Positions 46,612 through 55,366 of a stretch of 64,000 nucleotides of DNA are shown here, one piece after another (within the stretch, counting starts at the first letter, position 1; every line of letters begins with the position of its first letter). The DNA comes from JBAJNN01 sp036881905 (GTDB taxonomy: Bacteria; Pseudomonadota; Alphaproteobacteria; Rhizobiales; Im1), in assembly GCA_036881905.1 (NCBI GenBank), contig JBAJNN010000010.1:3657-67656 (forward strand), written 5' to 3'. Made by a program: the position numbers and the translations under genes. The notes below the pieces were generated by a model. It was not told the origin of the DNA. It saw nothing but the letters and a program-made list of their open reading frames with translations, and ran no database searches.

Positions 46612-48109
46612 TCGCTATCTTTTCATTCCCGCCCAACCGACCCCGAACGGGCCTTTGCATCTAGGGCACATCGCGGGACCGTATCTGAGCGCCGATATCA
46701 TGCGACGGCATCTCAGACGCATGGGTCATCGCACCGCAGTGGTGCTCGGCATCGACCGGTTCGACAGCCATGTCGTGCGCTCCGCCAAAGCGGAGCGACG
46801 AACGCCTACACAAAGCGCGAACAGCTGGACCGCGCGCATTGTCCGCGATCTCGATTATTTCGCTATCGACATCGATTGCATTGCCCACGCCGGCGACCCG
46901 GTTCTGGAACGGCGACTCATCGCCGATGCCGAAACGTTACTTGAAGACCTCGACGCGAAAGGCGCAATCAGGGTTCATCGAGAATTCATGCCCATCGCGG
47001 CGGATGGAACCGGTTCGGCGGGCTATGCGCTCTTAGGCGCCTGCCCGGTTTGTCTGAGCGATATGGCCGGGTATTTTTGCGAGGAATGCGCAAATTGTAT
47101 TGCGCCAGATGAACTCCTGAACCCGCGCCTGCCGAAGGACGCGCACTGGGAAGAACGCGAAAACCTTTTTCTGACCGCCGCCGCGGCGAATTGGAGCCAT
47201 ATCTGCCAAGTCTTGGACGGCAACGCCGATCCGCGCGGCATGCTGCTCCCGATGGCGAGGCGCTTTCGCGCCACCGGCCAAGAGGTCCGCTTGACCACAA
47301 TAGCGGCCTGGGGGCTGCAGGTTCCGGGCCGAATGGACCCCGGCCAGGTATTCTTCAACTCTCACTCCATGGAATATCCCCGCCTCGGCGCGAGAGTGTT
47401 GGATAGTGCAATCAACCCGTTCGCTGCGGGTTCCGACGTGGTCTCGGTCTATTGCTTCGGCTTCGACAATTCGGCATGTGTGATCGGGGAACTCAGCCTG
47501 GCTCTTTCCCGGCCCCGCGGAAAAGGGTTCGATCACTATATCGGGTCGCATTTCCTGTTGCTTGAGGGCGAGAAATTTTCCACCAGCCGCGGATACGCGA
47601 TTTTCGTGCGCGATCTTGAGCGGCTGAGTATTCCGGTCGATCCGCTGCGGCTCTATCTCGCCGGGCTTGATCTGGGGTCTGGACGCGCGAATTTCCGGCT
47701 GGCGGAGCTTCGCCGCCTGAATGAAAATCTCCGCGCTTTCTGGGCGCGCGCGGTGGCGTCGGCGAAAGCCGCGCCTTCGCCCGTTGAAGCAATACGCTCT
47801 CCGCTCAAGCCGGCGATCGCCCATCTCTTGATGCCGGGGCGTGCACGGATTGCGGAGGCTGCGATTTTAGTGGTAAAATGGCTCATCGCCTCGCGCCCGA
47901 AGAGTGGGGAAGAAGCTGAGTGGCTGGCCCGGGCGGCAGCGCTTCTAGAGCCGTTCATGCCGAATTGCGCGCTTGCGCTCGGCCGGGCGGCCCGCGATCT
48001 CAACGCGGAAGCCCTTATGCGGGCCACTCCGGCTTTATCCGCCGAGACTTTGGGCGACGTTGAGAAGATTACCGCGAGAACATCTTCCACCGTGGAGTCT
48101 ACATCATGA
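46595..48109 (+). CDS. Methionyl-tRNA-synthetase-like ligase (hydrazine synthetase part)
   Basis: A 504-residue class I synthetase of the MetRS type: HLGH at residues 22-25 (HIGH), a CPVC ... CEEC zinc knuckle near 160-175, and KFSTSRG at 327-333 for KMSKS. The part after KFSTS is short (about 177 residues) compared with housekeeping MetRS, so the anticodon-binding domain is reduced. It overlaps the oxidase by 17 bases and the MFS gene by ATGA. I infer activation of an amino acid for transfer to the N-hydroxyl group, not tRNA charging. Unlike Spb40 it lacks a fused cupin domain; the cupin is a separate gene two positions upstream. Confidence 0.85.
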   Translation: MPTPPDRYLFIPAQPTPNGPLHLGHIAGPYLSADIMRRHLRRMGHRTAVVLGIDRFDSHVVRSAKAERRTPTQSANSWTARIVRDLDYFAIDIDCIAHAGDPVLERRLIADAETLLEDLDAKGAIRVHREFMPIAADGTGSAGYALLGACPVCLSDMAGYFCEECANCIAPDELLNPRLPKDAHWEERENLFLTAAAANWSHICQVLDGNADPRGMLLPMARRFRATGQEVRLTTIAAWGLQVPGRMDPGQVFFNSHSMEYPRLGARVLDSAINPFAAGSDVVSVYCFGFDNSACVIGELSLALSRPRGKGFDHYIGSHFLLLEGEKFSTSRGYAIFVRDLERLSIPVDPLRLYLAGLDLGSGRANFRLAELRRLNENLRAFWARAVASAKAAPSPVEAIRSPLKPAIAHLLMPGRARIAEAAILVVKWLIASRPKSGEEAEWLARAAALLEPFMPNCALALGRAARDLNAEALMRATPALSAETLGDVEKITARTSSTVESTS

Positions 48110-49278
48110 ACCGTTCCATTTGGGCCCTGTTCTACCTCGCCACGACGCTGTTCGGCATCGCCGAGGGTTTCCTGCTGGTTCTGGCGCTTTATATCAACGA
48201 TAGTGGCGGCTCTGAGGCCCTAACCGGGACCATCCTTTTTTTCCAGTCCTTCGGCGCGCTCTTTGTCATTCCCTTCGGCGGTGTAATTCTCGGATATGTT
48301 CGTGTAACGACCCTCATTCTGGCCGGCGCCGGGCTTTTCGCGCTCAGCGCCGGTCTTTTCTGGGCCTCAGCGGTGGACAATACCGCCACACTCATTCTGG
48401 CCGGCCTTCTGAGTGGCGCGGGATGGGCAATCGCCTATACCGCGACGCCCATCACCGTATCGAAGCTGTCCCCGTCGGATAATACCGTTATCCACTTCTC
48501 GTTACTTGCGGCCTCCAACATGGCGGGCATGGGGATCTCGCCCTTAATCGCCTATGCGCTTCACGCGCAAGGCGCGCTTCGGCTGATGTTCCCGATAGCC
48601 ATGATCGCGGTTTTGGTCTCGGGCGGGCTTTTTCTTGTGCTGACGCGTCTCACGCCATTGCCCGTCCCCGACCGGAACCGTGGGCGCGAGAGTTCTTCGG
48701 ACACTCTGCGCTCATTCGCCTCGCTGGTCCGGTCCGCCAGGTGTTTCCCGCTCGCCATGGTGCTGATCGGGGCGTGTATTTTCTCCACCATGTCGAATTT
48801 TCAATCGACCTTCGCGCAAGCCGAGGGTCTGTCCTTCCCGATCTATTATCTGTCCTACACGCTTTCGGTGATCGCGGCGCGGATCGTATTCTCCGCGCCG
48901 CTGAGCCGGTTCAATTTGCACAGCACCGTCAACATCATGCTGGCCATCATGTGCGCCGGCCTGCTGCTCTTCCCGTTTCTAGGAGGCTCAAATATCGTCT
49001 ACGCGCTGTCGGCGATATTGCTTGGCGTGGGTTACGGATTGGCCTACCCGACCCTGAAAGGCTGCATGGTCGAGGGGATCGAGGGAAAAAAGCGTGATCG
49101 GGCGCTTGTTCTCTTCAGCCTCTCTTATTTCGTCGGATTATATATGTTCCCTTATGTCTCCGGGCGGATCATCACCGAATTCGGCTATCCATCGCTTTTA
49201 TGGGTTTTGACGGGGCTGGGCTTGGGCGAACTGGCGCTGGGACTGACGTTGCAGCGTTGCAACGCTGCAACGTCGTGA
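48106..49278 (+). CDS. MFS transporter (probable product exporter)
   Basis: A 390-residue major facilitator protein with 12 hydrophobic segments, final gene of the overlapping operon (ATG at 48106 inside ATGA). Its role as exporter of the operon product is inferred from position. The 3' end carries a 30-base palindrome so that the last codons read LQRCNAATS. A second copy of the same tail, with a different ending, lies 2.2 kb downstream, and that ending looks more like the ancestral one. Confidence 0.88.
   Translation: MNRSIWALFYLATTLFGIAEGFLLVLALYINDSGGSEALTGTILFFQSFGALFVIPFGGVILGYVRVTTLILAGAGLFALSAGLFWASAVDNTATLILAGLLSGAGWAIAYTATPITVSKLSPSDNTVIHFSLLAASNMAGMGISPLIAYALHAQGALRLMFPIAMIAVLVSGGLFLVLTRLTPLPVPDRNRGRESSSDTLRSFASLVRSARCFPLAMVLIGACIFSTMSNFQSTFAQAEGLSFPIYYLSYTLSVIAARIVFSAPLSRFNLHSTVNIMLAIMCAGLLLFPFLGGSNIVYALSAILLGVGYGLAYPTLKGCMVEGIEGKKRDRALVLFSLSYFVGLYMFPYVSGRIITEFGYPSLLWVLTGLGLGELALGLTLQRCNAATS
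49166..49240 (+). repeat. 75-bp direct repeat, copy 1 (within MFS gene)
   Basis: Identical over 75 bases to 51382-51456; the two copies flank the oppA gene and the oppB remnant at a distance of 2216 bases. Confidence 0.85.
49245..49274. repeat. 30-bp perfect palindrome at end of MFS gene
   Basis: Perfect inverted repeat of 30 bases (half-site GACGTTGCAGCGTTG) overlapping the last codons of the MFS gene and ending four bases before the end of its stop codon. There is no T-run behind it, so a simple intrinsic terminator is not convincing; a site-specific recombination or protein binding site is possible. Confidence 0.6.
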
Positions 49279-49298
49279 TTTTAGAGCGCGGACCAGTT

Positions 49299-49321
49299 TT
49301 GGGAAGACCCGATCTTCCCAA
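49299..49321 (+). terminator. Possible hairpin terminator of hydrazine operon
   Basis: Stem TTGGGAAGA / TCTTCCCAA (9 base pairs, loop CCCGA), 20 bases after the MFS stop. No poly-T tail follows, so the strength is uncertain. Confidence 0.4.
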
Positions 49322-49558
49322 TTCACAGTAGAGCCATAACTTCTAAAGCTTTCTACAAATTATTGGTATTTCGACATTTTCCCTTTACAAGAGGGAGAAA
49401 GCGAGTATGGTATGTAGTTGGAGAAGAGAGGGGGCATATCCTTCCGCCGACTCGAACTCTACCTGGAAAATCAGGGGAAATCATCATCGTGAAGCAGGCC
49501 GACGAGATGCATGTCAGGTCCGAAAGATGCCGAAACGCAAAAAGAAAGGAATGAGATT
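49322..49558. other. Non-coding region upstream of oppA-like gene
   Basis: About 240 bases after the putative operon terminator. A ribosome binding site AAGGA lies about 12 bases before the ATG at 49559. No other feature seen. Confidence 0.35.
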
Positions 49559-51151
49559 ATGACGACAGCAAAACGGTTCTGCGGCGTGATGGCGGCAGCG
49601 GCGCTATCTCTAATTGTAGCCGGGGGGGGGCACGCTGAAATTGTCTATCATCGCGGCAACGCCGCCGATCCCGAGACGCTCGATCCGCATAAGACATCCA
49701 ACGTTTTCGAGTTGAACATACTGTCCGATCTCCTGGAGGGGCTCGTCACTTATGACGCAGCTGGTACGGTATCTCCCGGCGTGGCCAAAGCCTGGGATAT
49801 CTCCGACGATGGAACAGTTTATACTTTCCACTTTCGCGACGACGCCAGATGGTCCAATGGCGAACCGGTGACGGCTGAAGATTTCGTGTTCTCCCTCCGT
49901 CGGGTCATGACCCCGGAAACTAGCGGCGGGTATGCCAGCCTTCTCTATCCCATAAAGAACGCGGAAGCGGTCAAGGCCGGCAAGCTCGATCCGTCTGAAC
50001 TGGCCGTGAAGGCCCTTGACGACAAGACGCTCGAAATCACGCTTGAGGCTCCGACGCCCTATTTCATTGAGACACTGAAGCTGCAACCCGCGCTTCCGGT
50101 CTACCCGCCCGCAGTGAAAAAATATGGTGATGATTTCGTCAAGCCAGGGAATATGGTCTCCAACGGGGCCTATAAATTAAAGGATTTTACGCCGAACGCA
50201 CGAACCACCGTGGTGAAGAATCCATATTTTCACGATGCCGAAAACGTCGCCATCGACAAGGTGATCTTCTACCCTACCGAGGACCAGTCGGCGGCCCTGC
50301 GTCGATTCATCGCCGGCGAACTCGACTCCAACTGGGGCGCGCCGGTAGAGCAAATCAGCTGGATGCGCGAGCATCTTGGGCGTCAGCTGCACATCACGCC
50401 GTCCCCGACTCTCGAATATTACGCTATTAAGGTCACCAGGCCTCCCTTCGACGACGCGCGGGTGCGCAAGGCGCTGTCCATGGCCGTCAACCGGAAGTTT
50501 CTGGCGGACGAGATCATGCATGGGGCGGCGTTTCCGGCCTACAGTTTCGTGCCGCCGGGCATTGCCAATTATGGCAAGCCGGTCATGCCCGATTACGCAA
50601 ATGACTCCATGCTCGATCGCGAGGACGAGGCGATTACGTTGATGAAACAGGCAGGCTACGGTCCCGATCATCCGCTGAAACTCGAATTAAGCTATATTAC
50701 CAGCGAGACGCAAAAGCAGGTGGCAATCGCCATCGCTGGAATGTATAAAACTATCGGCGTTGACGTCACACTGGTTAATAGAGACAGTGTTGCTCATCAT
50801 AATCTGCTTCATCGCCATGGCGTTTTTGACATCGCGCAGGCAAGGTGGGTCCCGGACTATATCGACGCGCAGAATTTTCTGTTTCTGAGGCAGAGCAATA
50901 ACCCGAGGTTTAATTATCAAAACTATTCCAATCCGAACTTCGATGCCCTGATGGCCGAGGCCGCAAAGCAGCTGGATGCGAACAAGCGCAAGGCAATTCT
51001 GCATGAAGCGCAAGCCATTCTCGAGCATGACGGACCGGACATCCCACTTTTGTATCATAGCTGGATCAACCTCGTCTCCGGCAGCCTCAAAGGCTTTGAG
51101 GATAACATTTCCGACATTCACCTGAGCCGCTACATGAGCATCGAGAGATAG
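49559..51151 (+). CDS. Oligopeptide-binding protein OppA-like (SBP_bac_5)
   Basis: A 530-residue periplasmic binding protein of family 5. Signal peptide MTTAKRFCGVMAAAALSLIV, then YHRGNAADPETLDPHKTS, FHFRDDARWSNGEPVTAEDFVFSLRR and MVSNGAYKLKDFTPN, all typical of OppA/MppA. It stands beside a broken oppB, so its own permease is lost or elsewhere. It might scavenge peptides or the compound made by the upstream operon, but this is speculation. Confidence 0.9.
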   Translation: MTTAKRFCGVMAAAALSLIVAGGGHAEIVYHRGNAADPETLDPHKTSNVFELNILSDLLEGLVTYDAAGTVSPGVAKAWDISDDGTVYTFHFRDDARWSNGEPVTAEDFVFSLRRVMTPETSGGYASLLYPIKNAEAVKAGKLDPSELAVKALDDKTLEITLEAPTPYFIETLKLQPALPVYPPAVKKYGDDFVKPGNMVSNGAYKLKDFTPNARTTVVKNPYFHDAENVAIDKVIFYPTEDQSAALRRFIAGELDSNWGAPVEQISWMREHLGRQLHITPSPTLEYYAIKVTRPPFDDARVRKALSMAVNRKFLADEIMHGAAFPAYSFVPPGIANYGKPVMPDYANDSMLDREDEAITLMKQAGYGPDHPLKLELSYITSETQKQVAIAIAGMYKTIGVDVTLVNRDSVAHHNLLHRHGVFDIAQARWVPDYIDAQNFLFLRQSNNPRFNYQNYSNPNFDALMAEAAKQLDANKRKAILHEAQAILEHDGPDIPLLYHSWINLVSGSLKGFEDNISDIHLSRYMSIER

Positions 51152-51198
51152 CCCTCGAGAGCCCTGCAGTATTGAACAACGCACAAGGGGGAGAATGA

Positions 51199-51376
51199 TG
51201 CGTAACTCCCCGGCGGCTCGGCGTTGCGCTCATCATGCTTTTCATAATCGTCACGATTCCATTTTCCCTGACTCGCGTCGCTACCGGCAGCCTCCTTGAT
51301 CGTGAAAAACGGCTTGACCCGACAGTCTTCGCCAAGCTGGAAACCGCCTATCACTTCGACCGGTCCCTTGCATATT
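51199..51376 (+). pseudogene. Truncated oligopeptide permease oppB
   Basis: In one frame: RRLGVALIMLFIIVTIPFSLTRVATGSLLDREKRLDPTVFAKLETAYHFD in shortened form matches the OppB N-terminus (first membrane helix, then the L-x-x-Y-x-x-D stretch). The putative start ATG pair (51195/51198) is out of frame with it. The gene ends abruptly at about 51376, where an MFS gene tail begins; the rest is gone. Confidence 0.65.
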
Positions 51377-51378
51377 TG

Positions 51379-51536
51379 GGTGGATCATCACCGAATTCGG
51401 CTATCCATCGCTTTTATGGGTTTTGACGGGGCTGGGCTTGGGCGAACTGGCGCTGGAGCTGGTGGCGCAGCGCCGCAACGTCTCTGCATCACGGACCCGT
51501 ACGGATAGCCGATCAAAATCAACAGGACCCTTATAG
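51379..51536 (+). pseudogene. Duplicated 3' tail of an MFS gene
   Basis: In frame from about 51378: G-W-I-I-T-E-F-G-Y-P-S-L-L-W-V-L-T-G-L, identical to the end of the MFS gene upstream, then LALELVAQRRNVSAS to a TAG at 51534-51536. Bases 51382-51456 repeat 49166-49240 exactly. This tail has no start and is fused to the oppB remnant. Confidence 0.75.
51382..51456 (+). repeat. 75-bp direct repeat, copy 2
   Basis: Second copy of the sequence at 49166-49240; sequence after it diverges but is still related to the first copy's end. Confidence 0.85.
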
Positions 51537-51545
51537 GGCATGGTT

Positions 51546-52934
51546 TTATAGTGATGGCTGGCGCCGCAAGCCAGATGGCAAGGGACACATATGGACCCGC
51601 GGAGTTTCTACGCCTGCAGACGCGTTTCGCTCCCGCGCGAGAACATGGCCCGCAAGGTACAAAGACCCGCAAATCAAAATGCGCGGCGGGCGAGCTTCGC
51701 CTTGCGCCCACCGACCAACCCGATGAAGGGCGTCTTTCAGCGTATCCGCCGATTCCGCTTGCAAACCGTGCCTACGCGCCGCCGCCGCCAAGCCATCTCC
51801 GGACCAGGCGCTGCTCTCACCTGGAATGGTCAAGGTTACGACCTTGCGGGCAAGACCGCGAAAGGCGCGAATATAACCGGCCGCATCCTTGTTTGCCGAC
51901 ATTCCCCAGATCAAAACCAACCGACGTGGGGATTGTCTGTCGAGAGTAGCCATGGACGTCGCGACCGCATGCGCCGCCGCCGGATTGTGGCCGCCATCCA
52001 GCCATAATTCCGCGCCCTGCGGCAGATCATTGGAGAACGCGCCCGATAGAAGGTTGAGTCGTGCCGGCCACCAGACCCTCTTCAGCCCTTGCGCAATATG
52101 GGTATCGCGAACAGCGGTTGTGCAAACGCTGCGCAACGCCGCAATGGCAATGCCCGCATTGTCGTGCTGAAAGGCTCCGGCGAGGTTGGGTAACGGCAGG
52201 TCGAGCCGCCCGGCTTCATCCTGGTAAACCAAACGACCTTGTCGTTCAAAGACCTGCCAATGCCGCCCGAAGATCAGCAAAGGCGTGCCGCAACGGCGTG
52301 CCGCAGCCTCGATGGCCGCCAGCGCTTCCTTTGGTTGAGGCCCGACGATACAGGGGATCCCGGCGCGCATGATTCCGGCCTTCTCGGCGGCAATAGCCGC
52401 CAGAGTCTTGCCCAGAAACCGCTGATGATCGAGACCGACCGGCGTAATGACGCTGGCCAGTGGCTTGGCCACGACATTGGTCGCATCAAGCCTGCCGCCG
52501 AGCCCGACTTCAAGCAGAAGATAATCCGCAAGCCGGCGCGAGAAGGCGAGCAGGGCGGCCGCGGTGGTGATTTCAAAGAATGTGATCGGATGATCGTTAT
52601 TCGCGCTTTCGCATTCCTCAAGACGCTCACACAAGGCCGTTTCCTCGATCAGGTCTCCCCTACCGGCCCGGCCGAGTCTGATCCGCTCATTGAACTGCAC
52701 AAGATGCGGCGAGGTATAGACATGAACCGCCTTGCCCGCCGCTTCGAGCATAGCGCGCAGGAACGCGATAACCGAGCCTTTGCCGTTGGTCCCGGCCACA
52801 TGGATAACCGGCGGCAATGTTCGTTCGGGATGACCGAGCGCGGCCAGAAGCCGCCGCATTCTCTCAAGCGACAGATCGATGAGGCGGGGATGCAACGTCT
52901 TGAGACGCTCAAGGATGACATCGCTTAAAGCCAT
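51546..52934 (-). CDS. folC: Dihydrofolate/folylpolyglutamate synthase
   Basis: A 462-residue Mur-ligase-like enzyme that adds glutamate to folates. The ATP loop VAGTNGKGS, SPHLVQFNERI, LLEVGLGGRLDATNV and DGGHNPAAA are present. It lies 66 bases downstream of accD on the same strand, the usual accD-folC pair. The C-terminal tail is about 30 residues longer than the family core. Confidence 0.95.
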   Translation of the reverse strand: MALSDVILERLKTLHPRLIDLSLERMRRLLAALGHPERTLPPVIHVAGTNGKGSVIAFLRAMLEAAGKAVHVYTSPHLVQFNERIRLGRAGRGDLIEETALCERLEECESANNDHPITFFEITTAAALLAFSRRLADYLLLEVGLGGRLDATNVVAKPLASVITPVGLDHQRFLGKTLAAIAAEKAGIMRAGIPCIVGPQPKEALAAIEAAARRCGTPLLIFGRHWQVFERQGRLVYQDEAGRLDLPLPNLAGAFQHDNAGIAIAALRSVCTTAVRDTHIAQGLKRVWWPARLNLLSGAFSNDLPQGAELWLDGGHNPAAAHAVATSMATLDRQSPRRLVLIWGMSANKDAAGYIRAFRGLARKVVTLTIPGESSAWSGDGLAAAARRHGLQAESADTLKDALHRVGRWAQGEARPPRILICGSLYLAGHVLARERNASAGVETPRVHMCPLPSGLRRQPSL

Positions 52935-53000
52935 GAGAGTCTTCTTCGAGAGGTCACTGTTCAGCAGAGCTTGAACGTTAAAAAACGACGCTCGCGGCCA

Positions 53001-53987
53001 CTATGTTCTTTGTGATGCATCCGCCCCGGCGTCAGCCGAAGAGCCGGTTCCGTCCGTGGATTCGGATTCATCGGCTGAATCAGAAGATTTGTCCGGCAAC
53101 CTTTTCTGCTCGCCTGCGGAGTCCGGCGTCGCCCGCGCGGGCGACTTCATGAGAAGTCTTATCAAGCGAGCGAGCGTTTCCGGCAGGCGATGGCGGTGCA
53201 CCACCATGTCCACCATGCCATGATCGCGGAGATATTCCGAACGCTGAAACCCCTCGGGCAATTTCTCTCTTATGGTTTGCTCGATGACACGGGGGCCGGC
53301 AAAGCCAATCAGAGCCTTGGGTTCGGCAATCTGAATGTCGCCGAGCATGGCGTAGGATGCGCTGACGCCGCCGGTGGTCGGATTGGTGAGCACCACGATG
53401 TAAGGCAGCCCGGCTTCGCGCAGGGTTTGAACCGCCACGACCGTTCGCGGCATCTGCATCAGCGACAAAATACCCTCCTGCATGCGCGCCCCGCCGGAAG
53501 AGACGAACAAGACAAAAGGGGTGGATCGCCGGGTGGCGCTCTGCATCGCCCCTAACAGCGCCTCGCCGGCCGCCATGCCCAACGACCCTCCCATGAAGGA
53601 AAAATCCTGAACCGCGGCGACAATCTCCAAACCCCGAACTCTCCCGCCTGCCGCCATCACCGCATCGACAAGGCCGGTTTTCTGTCTTGCGCTTTTCAAA
53701 CGGTCGGTGTAGCGACGCTCATCGCGAAATTTCAGCGGATCGACCGCGACATCAACCGCGGCAAGAGGCTCGAACTCACCACCATCGAACAGATGTTCCA
53801 GCCGTTTGCGCGCCGGCATCCGCATGTGAACGTCGCTGCCGGGCATCACAAAATGATTGGCGGCAAGGTCACGGTAAAACACCATATGGCCGGTTTCGGG
53901 GCATTTCACCCATAAATCTTCCGGCATATCCCGTTTCGCCAGAAAGCTGCGAATCTTGGGCCGAACGAAATTACTGATCCAGTTCAA
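53001..53987 (-). CDS. accD: Acetyl-CoA carboxylase carboxyltransferase subunit beta
   Basis: A 328-residue subunit of the enzyme making malonyl-CoA. The core GGSLGMAAGEALLGAMQSATRR and SSGGARMQEGILSLMQM is intact. The N-terminal zinc-ribbon found in most bacteria is reduced to one cysteine (WVKCPETGHMVFYRDL), as in Rhizobiales. The C-terminus has an acidic Ser/Asp-rich tail. It precedes folC; trpA is not adjacent. Confidence 0.95.
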   Translation of the reverse strand: MNWISNFVRPKIRSFLAKRDMPEDLWVKCPETGHMVFYRDLAANHFVMPGSDVHMRMPARKRLEHLFDGGEFEPLAAVDVAVDPLKFRDERRYTDRLKSARQKTGLVDAVMAAGGRVRGLEIVAAVQDFSFMGGSLGMAAGEALLGAMQSATRRSTPFVLFVSSGGARMQEGILSLMQMPRTVVAVQTLREAGLPYIVVLTNPTTGGVSASYAMLGDIQIAEPKALIGFAGPRVIEQTIREKLPEGFQRSEYLRDHGMVDMVVHRHRLPETLARLIRLLMKSPARATPDSAGEQKRLPDKSSDSADESESTDGTGSSADAGADASQRT

Positions 53988-54072
53988 CGCGCCGTTTCCT
54001 AATGTTTCGCCTTTGCAGGCGCTACATGCGCCGCGGCCGCCCCGCTGGGCTTGGCTCCGGTATCGTCACGTA

Positions 54073-54885
54073 TTATGTCTTTAGACCCGGGCCAGCCGAG
54101 AAGCGCTTCTTATCGATAAGGGTTTCATGCCGGGGGACAGCTTTACCGGCCTTTTCAACGTCACGAAGAATTACGCAGACCGCCGCCGCCGGATCCGGCG
54201 ACTGTGTCACCGGCCGACCGATCACCAGGATATCGGCGCCGTTGCCGAGGGCCGCCGCCGGGGTTGCGATCCGTTTCTGATCGCTACAGTCCCCGCCATT
54301 CGGGCGAATGCCCGGCGCCACGGCGATAAACGGTTCCGCGATGGCCCGGCGCAACGCGGTAAGGTCACTTGGCGCACAGACCACCCCATCAAACCCGCAG
54401 TCACGGGCCAGCAGGGCCAGCCGCAATGCTTGGCTTTCAGCCTCTCTTGTGCGGAACCCTAATCTGTCCAGATCCGTATTGTCAAGACTCGTCAGCACGG
54501 TGACCGCGATCAGCATCGGGCGCGGAATCCCCGCTATTTCAGAGACCGCCTCACGCGCCGCGCGCAGCATGGCGCCGCCTCCCATTGCGTGAAGAGTGAT
54601 GATGGACGGCAGCGGATCGAGCGCCATGATCGCACGCATGGCCCCGGCGGCCGTATTGGGAATGTCGTGCACTTTAAGGTCCAGAAAGACCGGTATGCCG
54701 ATTTTGGCGACATGTTCGTATCCTAAGCGCCCATGGGAACAGAAAAATTCCAGCCCGATCTTGACGAAACCGACCTTGCCGGCAAGGGCACGCGCAAGGC
54801 TGACCGCGCGACCTTCATCGACAGTATCGAGAGCGACGCAAATGGGGTTGGCCGGCGGCAACGCCGCGGCAAAGTCCGAACCCAT
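54073..54885 (-). CDS. pyrF: Orotidine 5'-phosphate decarboxylase
   Basis: A 270-residue TIM-barrel enzyme forming UMP. The catalytic FLDLKVHDIPNT is complete, with VALDTVDE at the start and APGIRP and VIGRPVTQSPDP near the end. The last 25 residues are a basic extension. Single gene between accD and lapA. Confidence 0.95.
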   Translation of the reverse strand: MGSDFAAALPPANPICVALDTVDEGRAVSLARALAGKVGFVKIGLEFFCSHGRLGYEHVAKIGIPVFLDLKVHDIPNTAAGAMRAIMALDPLPSIITLHAMGGGAMLRAAREAVSEIAGIPRPMLIAVTVLTSLDNTDLDRLGFRTREAESQALRLALLARDCGFDGVVCAPSDLTALRRAIAEPFIAVAPGIRPNGGDCSDQKRIATPAAALGNGADILVIGRPVTQSPDPAAAVCVILRDVEKAGKAVPRHETLIDKKRFSAGPGLKT

Positions 54886-55016
54886 TCAATCTCATCCATT
54901 CAGCACAAGCGGCGTTTTCATCGTCATGTCACTGCCGTAAACACCCGGATATATACACTACGCCAAACATCGGCTGTGATATCTGGTTGGCACTCAATCA
55001 CAGGTCTTCGGCGGCA

Positions 55017-55301
55017 TTATGCTTGCTTATCCGCCTCGATCCGGCGAAGTTCACGCCAAGCCTCACGCGCGGCCTTGCGCCATTTTCCTTGCGCAAACCA
55101 AGTACTCGTAGCCCCGGCCAGCATCCCCAGCATGACAGCCCCGGCAATCAGCACATAAAGCGGCGTCTCAACGGCAAACCAAGGATCGGACTGGGAAAAG
55201 GGATCGAGCGAGAACGTCACAAGCTGACGGTTCGCGGCCACAATCACGATAATGGCGACAGCGACCGGCAGGCCGACAACCCATGACAGCGCGGATTTCA
55301 C
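55017..55301 (-). CDS. lapA: LapA-domain (DUF1049) membrane protein
   Basis: A 94-residue protein with two membrane helices (about 6-24 and 45-68) and a basic, helical C-terminus, as in LapA, which helps tune lipopolysaccharide assembly. It follows ihfB by 65 bases on the same strand, an arrangement common in alphaproteobacteria. Confidence 0.8.
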   Translation of the reverse strand: MKSALSWVVGLPVAVAIIVIVAANRQLVTFSLDPFSQSDPWFAVETPLYVLIAGAVMLGMLAGATSTWFAQGKWRKAAREAWRELRRIEADKQA

Positions 55302-55366
55302 AAATCATGCTCCATGAATGAAGACGGGCCGGCCAGAGCAAGAAACCCTGTTTTCCAAGGGAGAGT

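Noticed and set aside
46595..48109. MetRS-like gene as the housekeeping metG
   Set aside because: Shortened C-terminal part, altered KMSKS (KFSTS) and translational coupling to hydroxylase/cupin/oxidase genes argue for a specialised ligase; a tree would decide.
49245..49274. 30-bp palindrome as a classical intrinsic terminator
   Set aside because: It overlaps the coding sequence and lacks a T-run; a separate hairpin at 49299-49321 is a better candidate.
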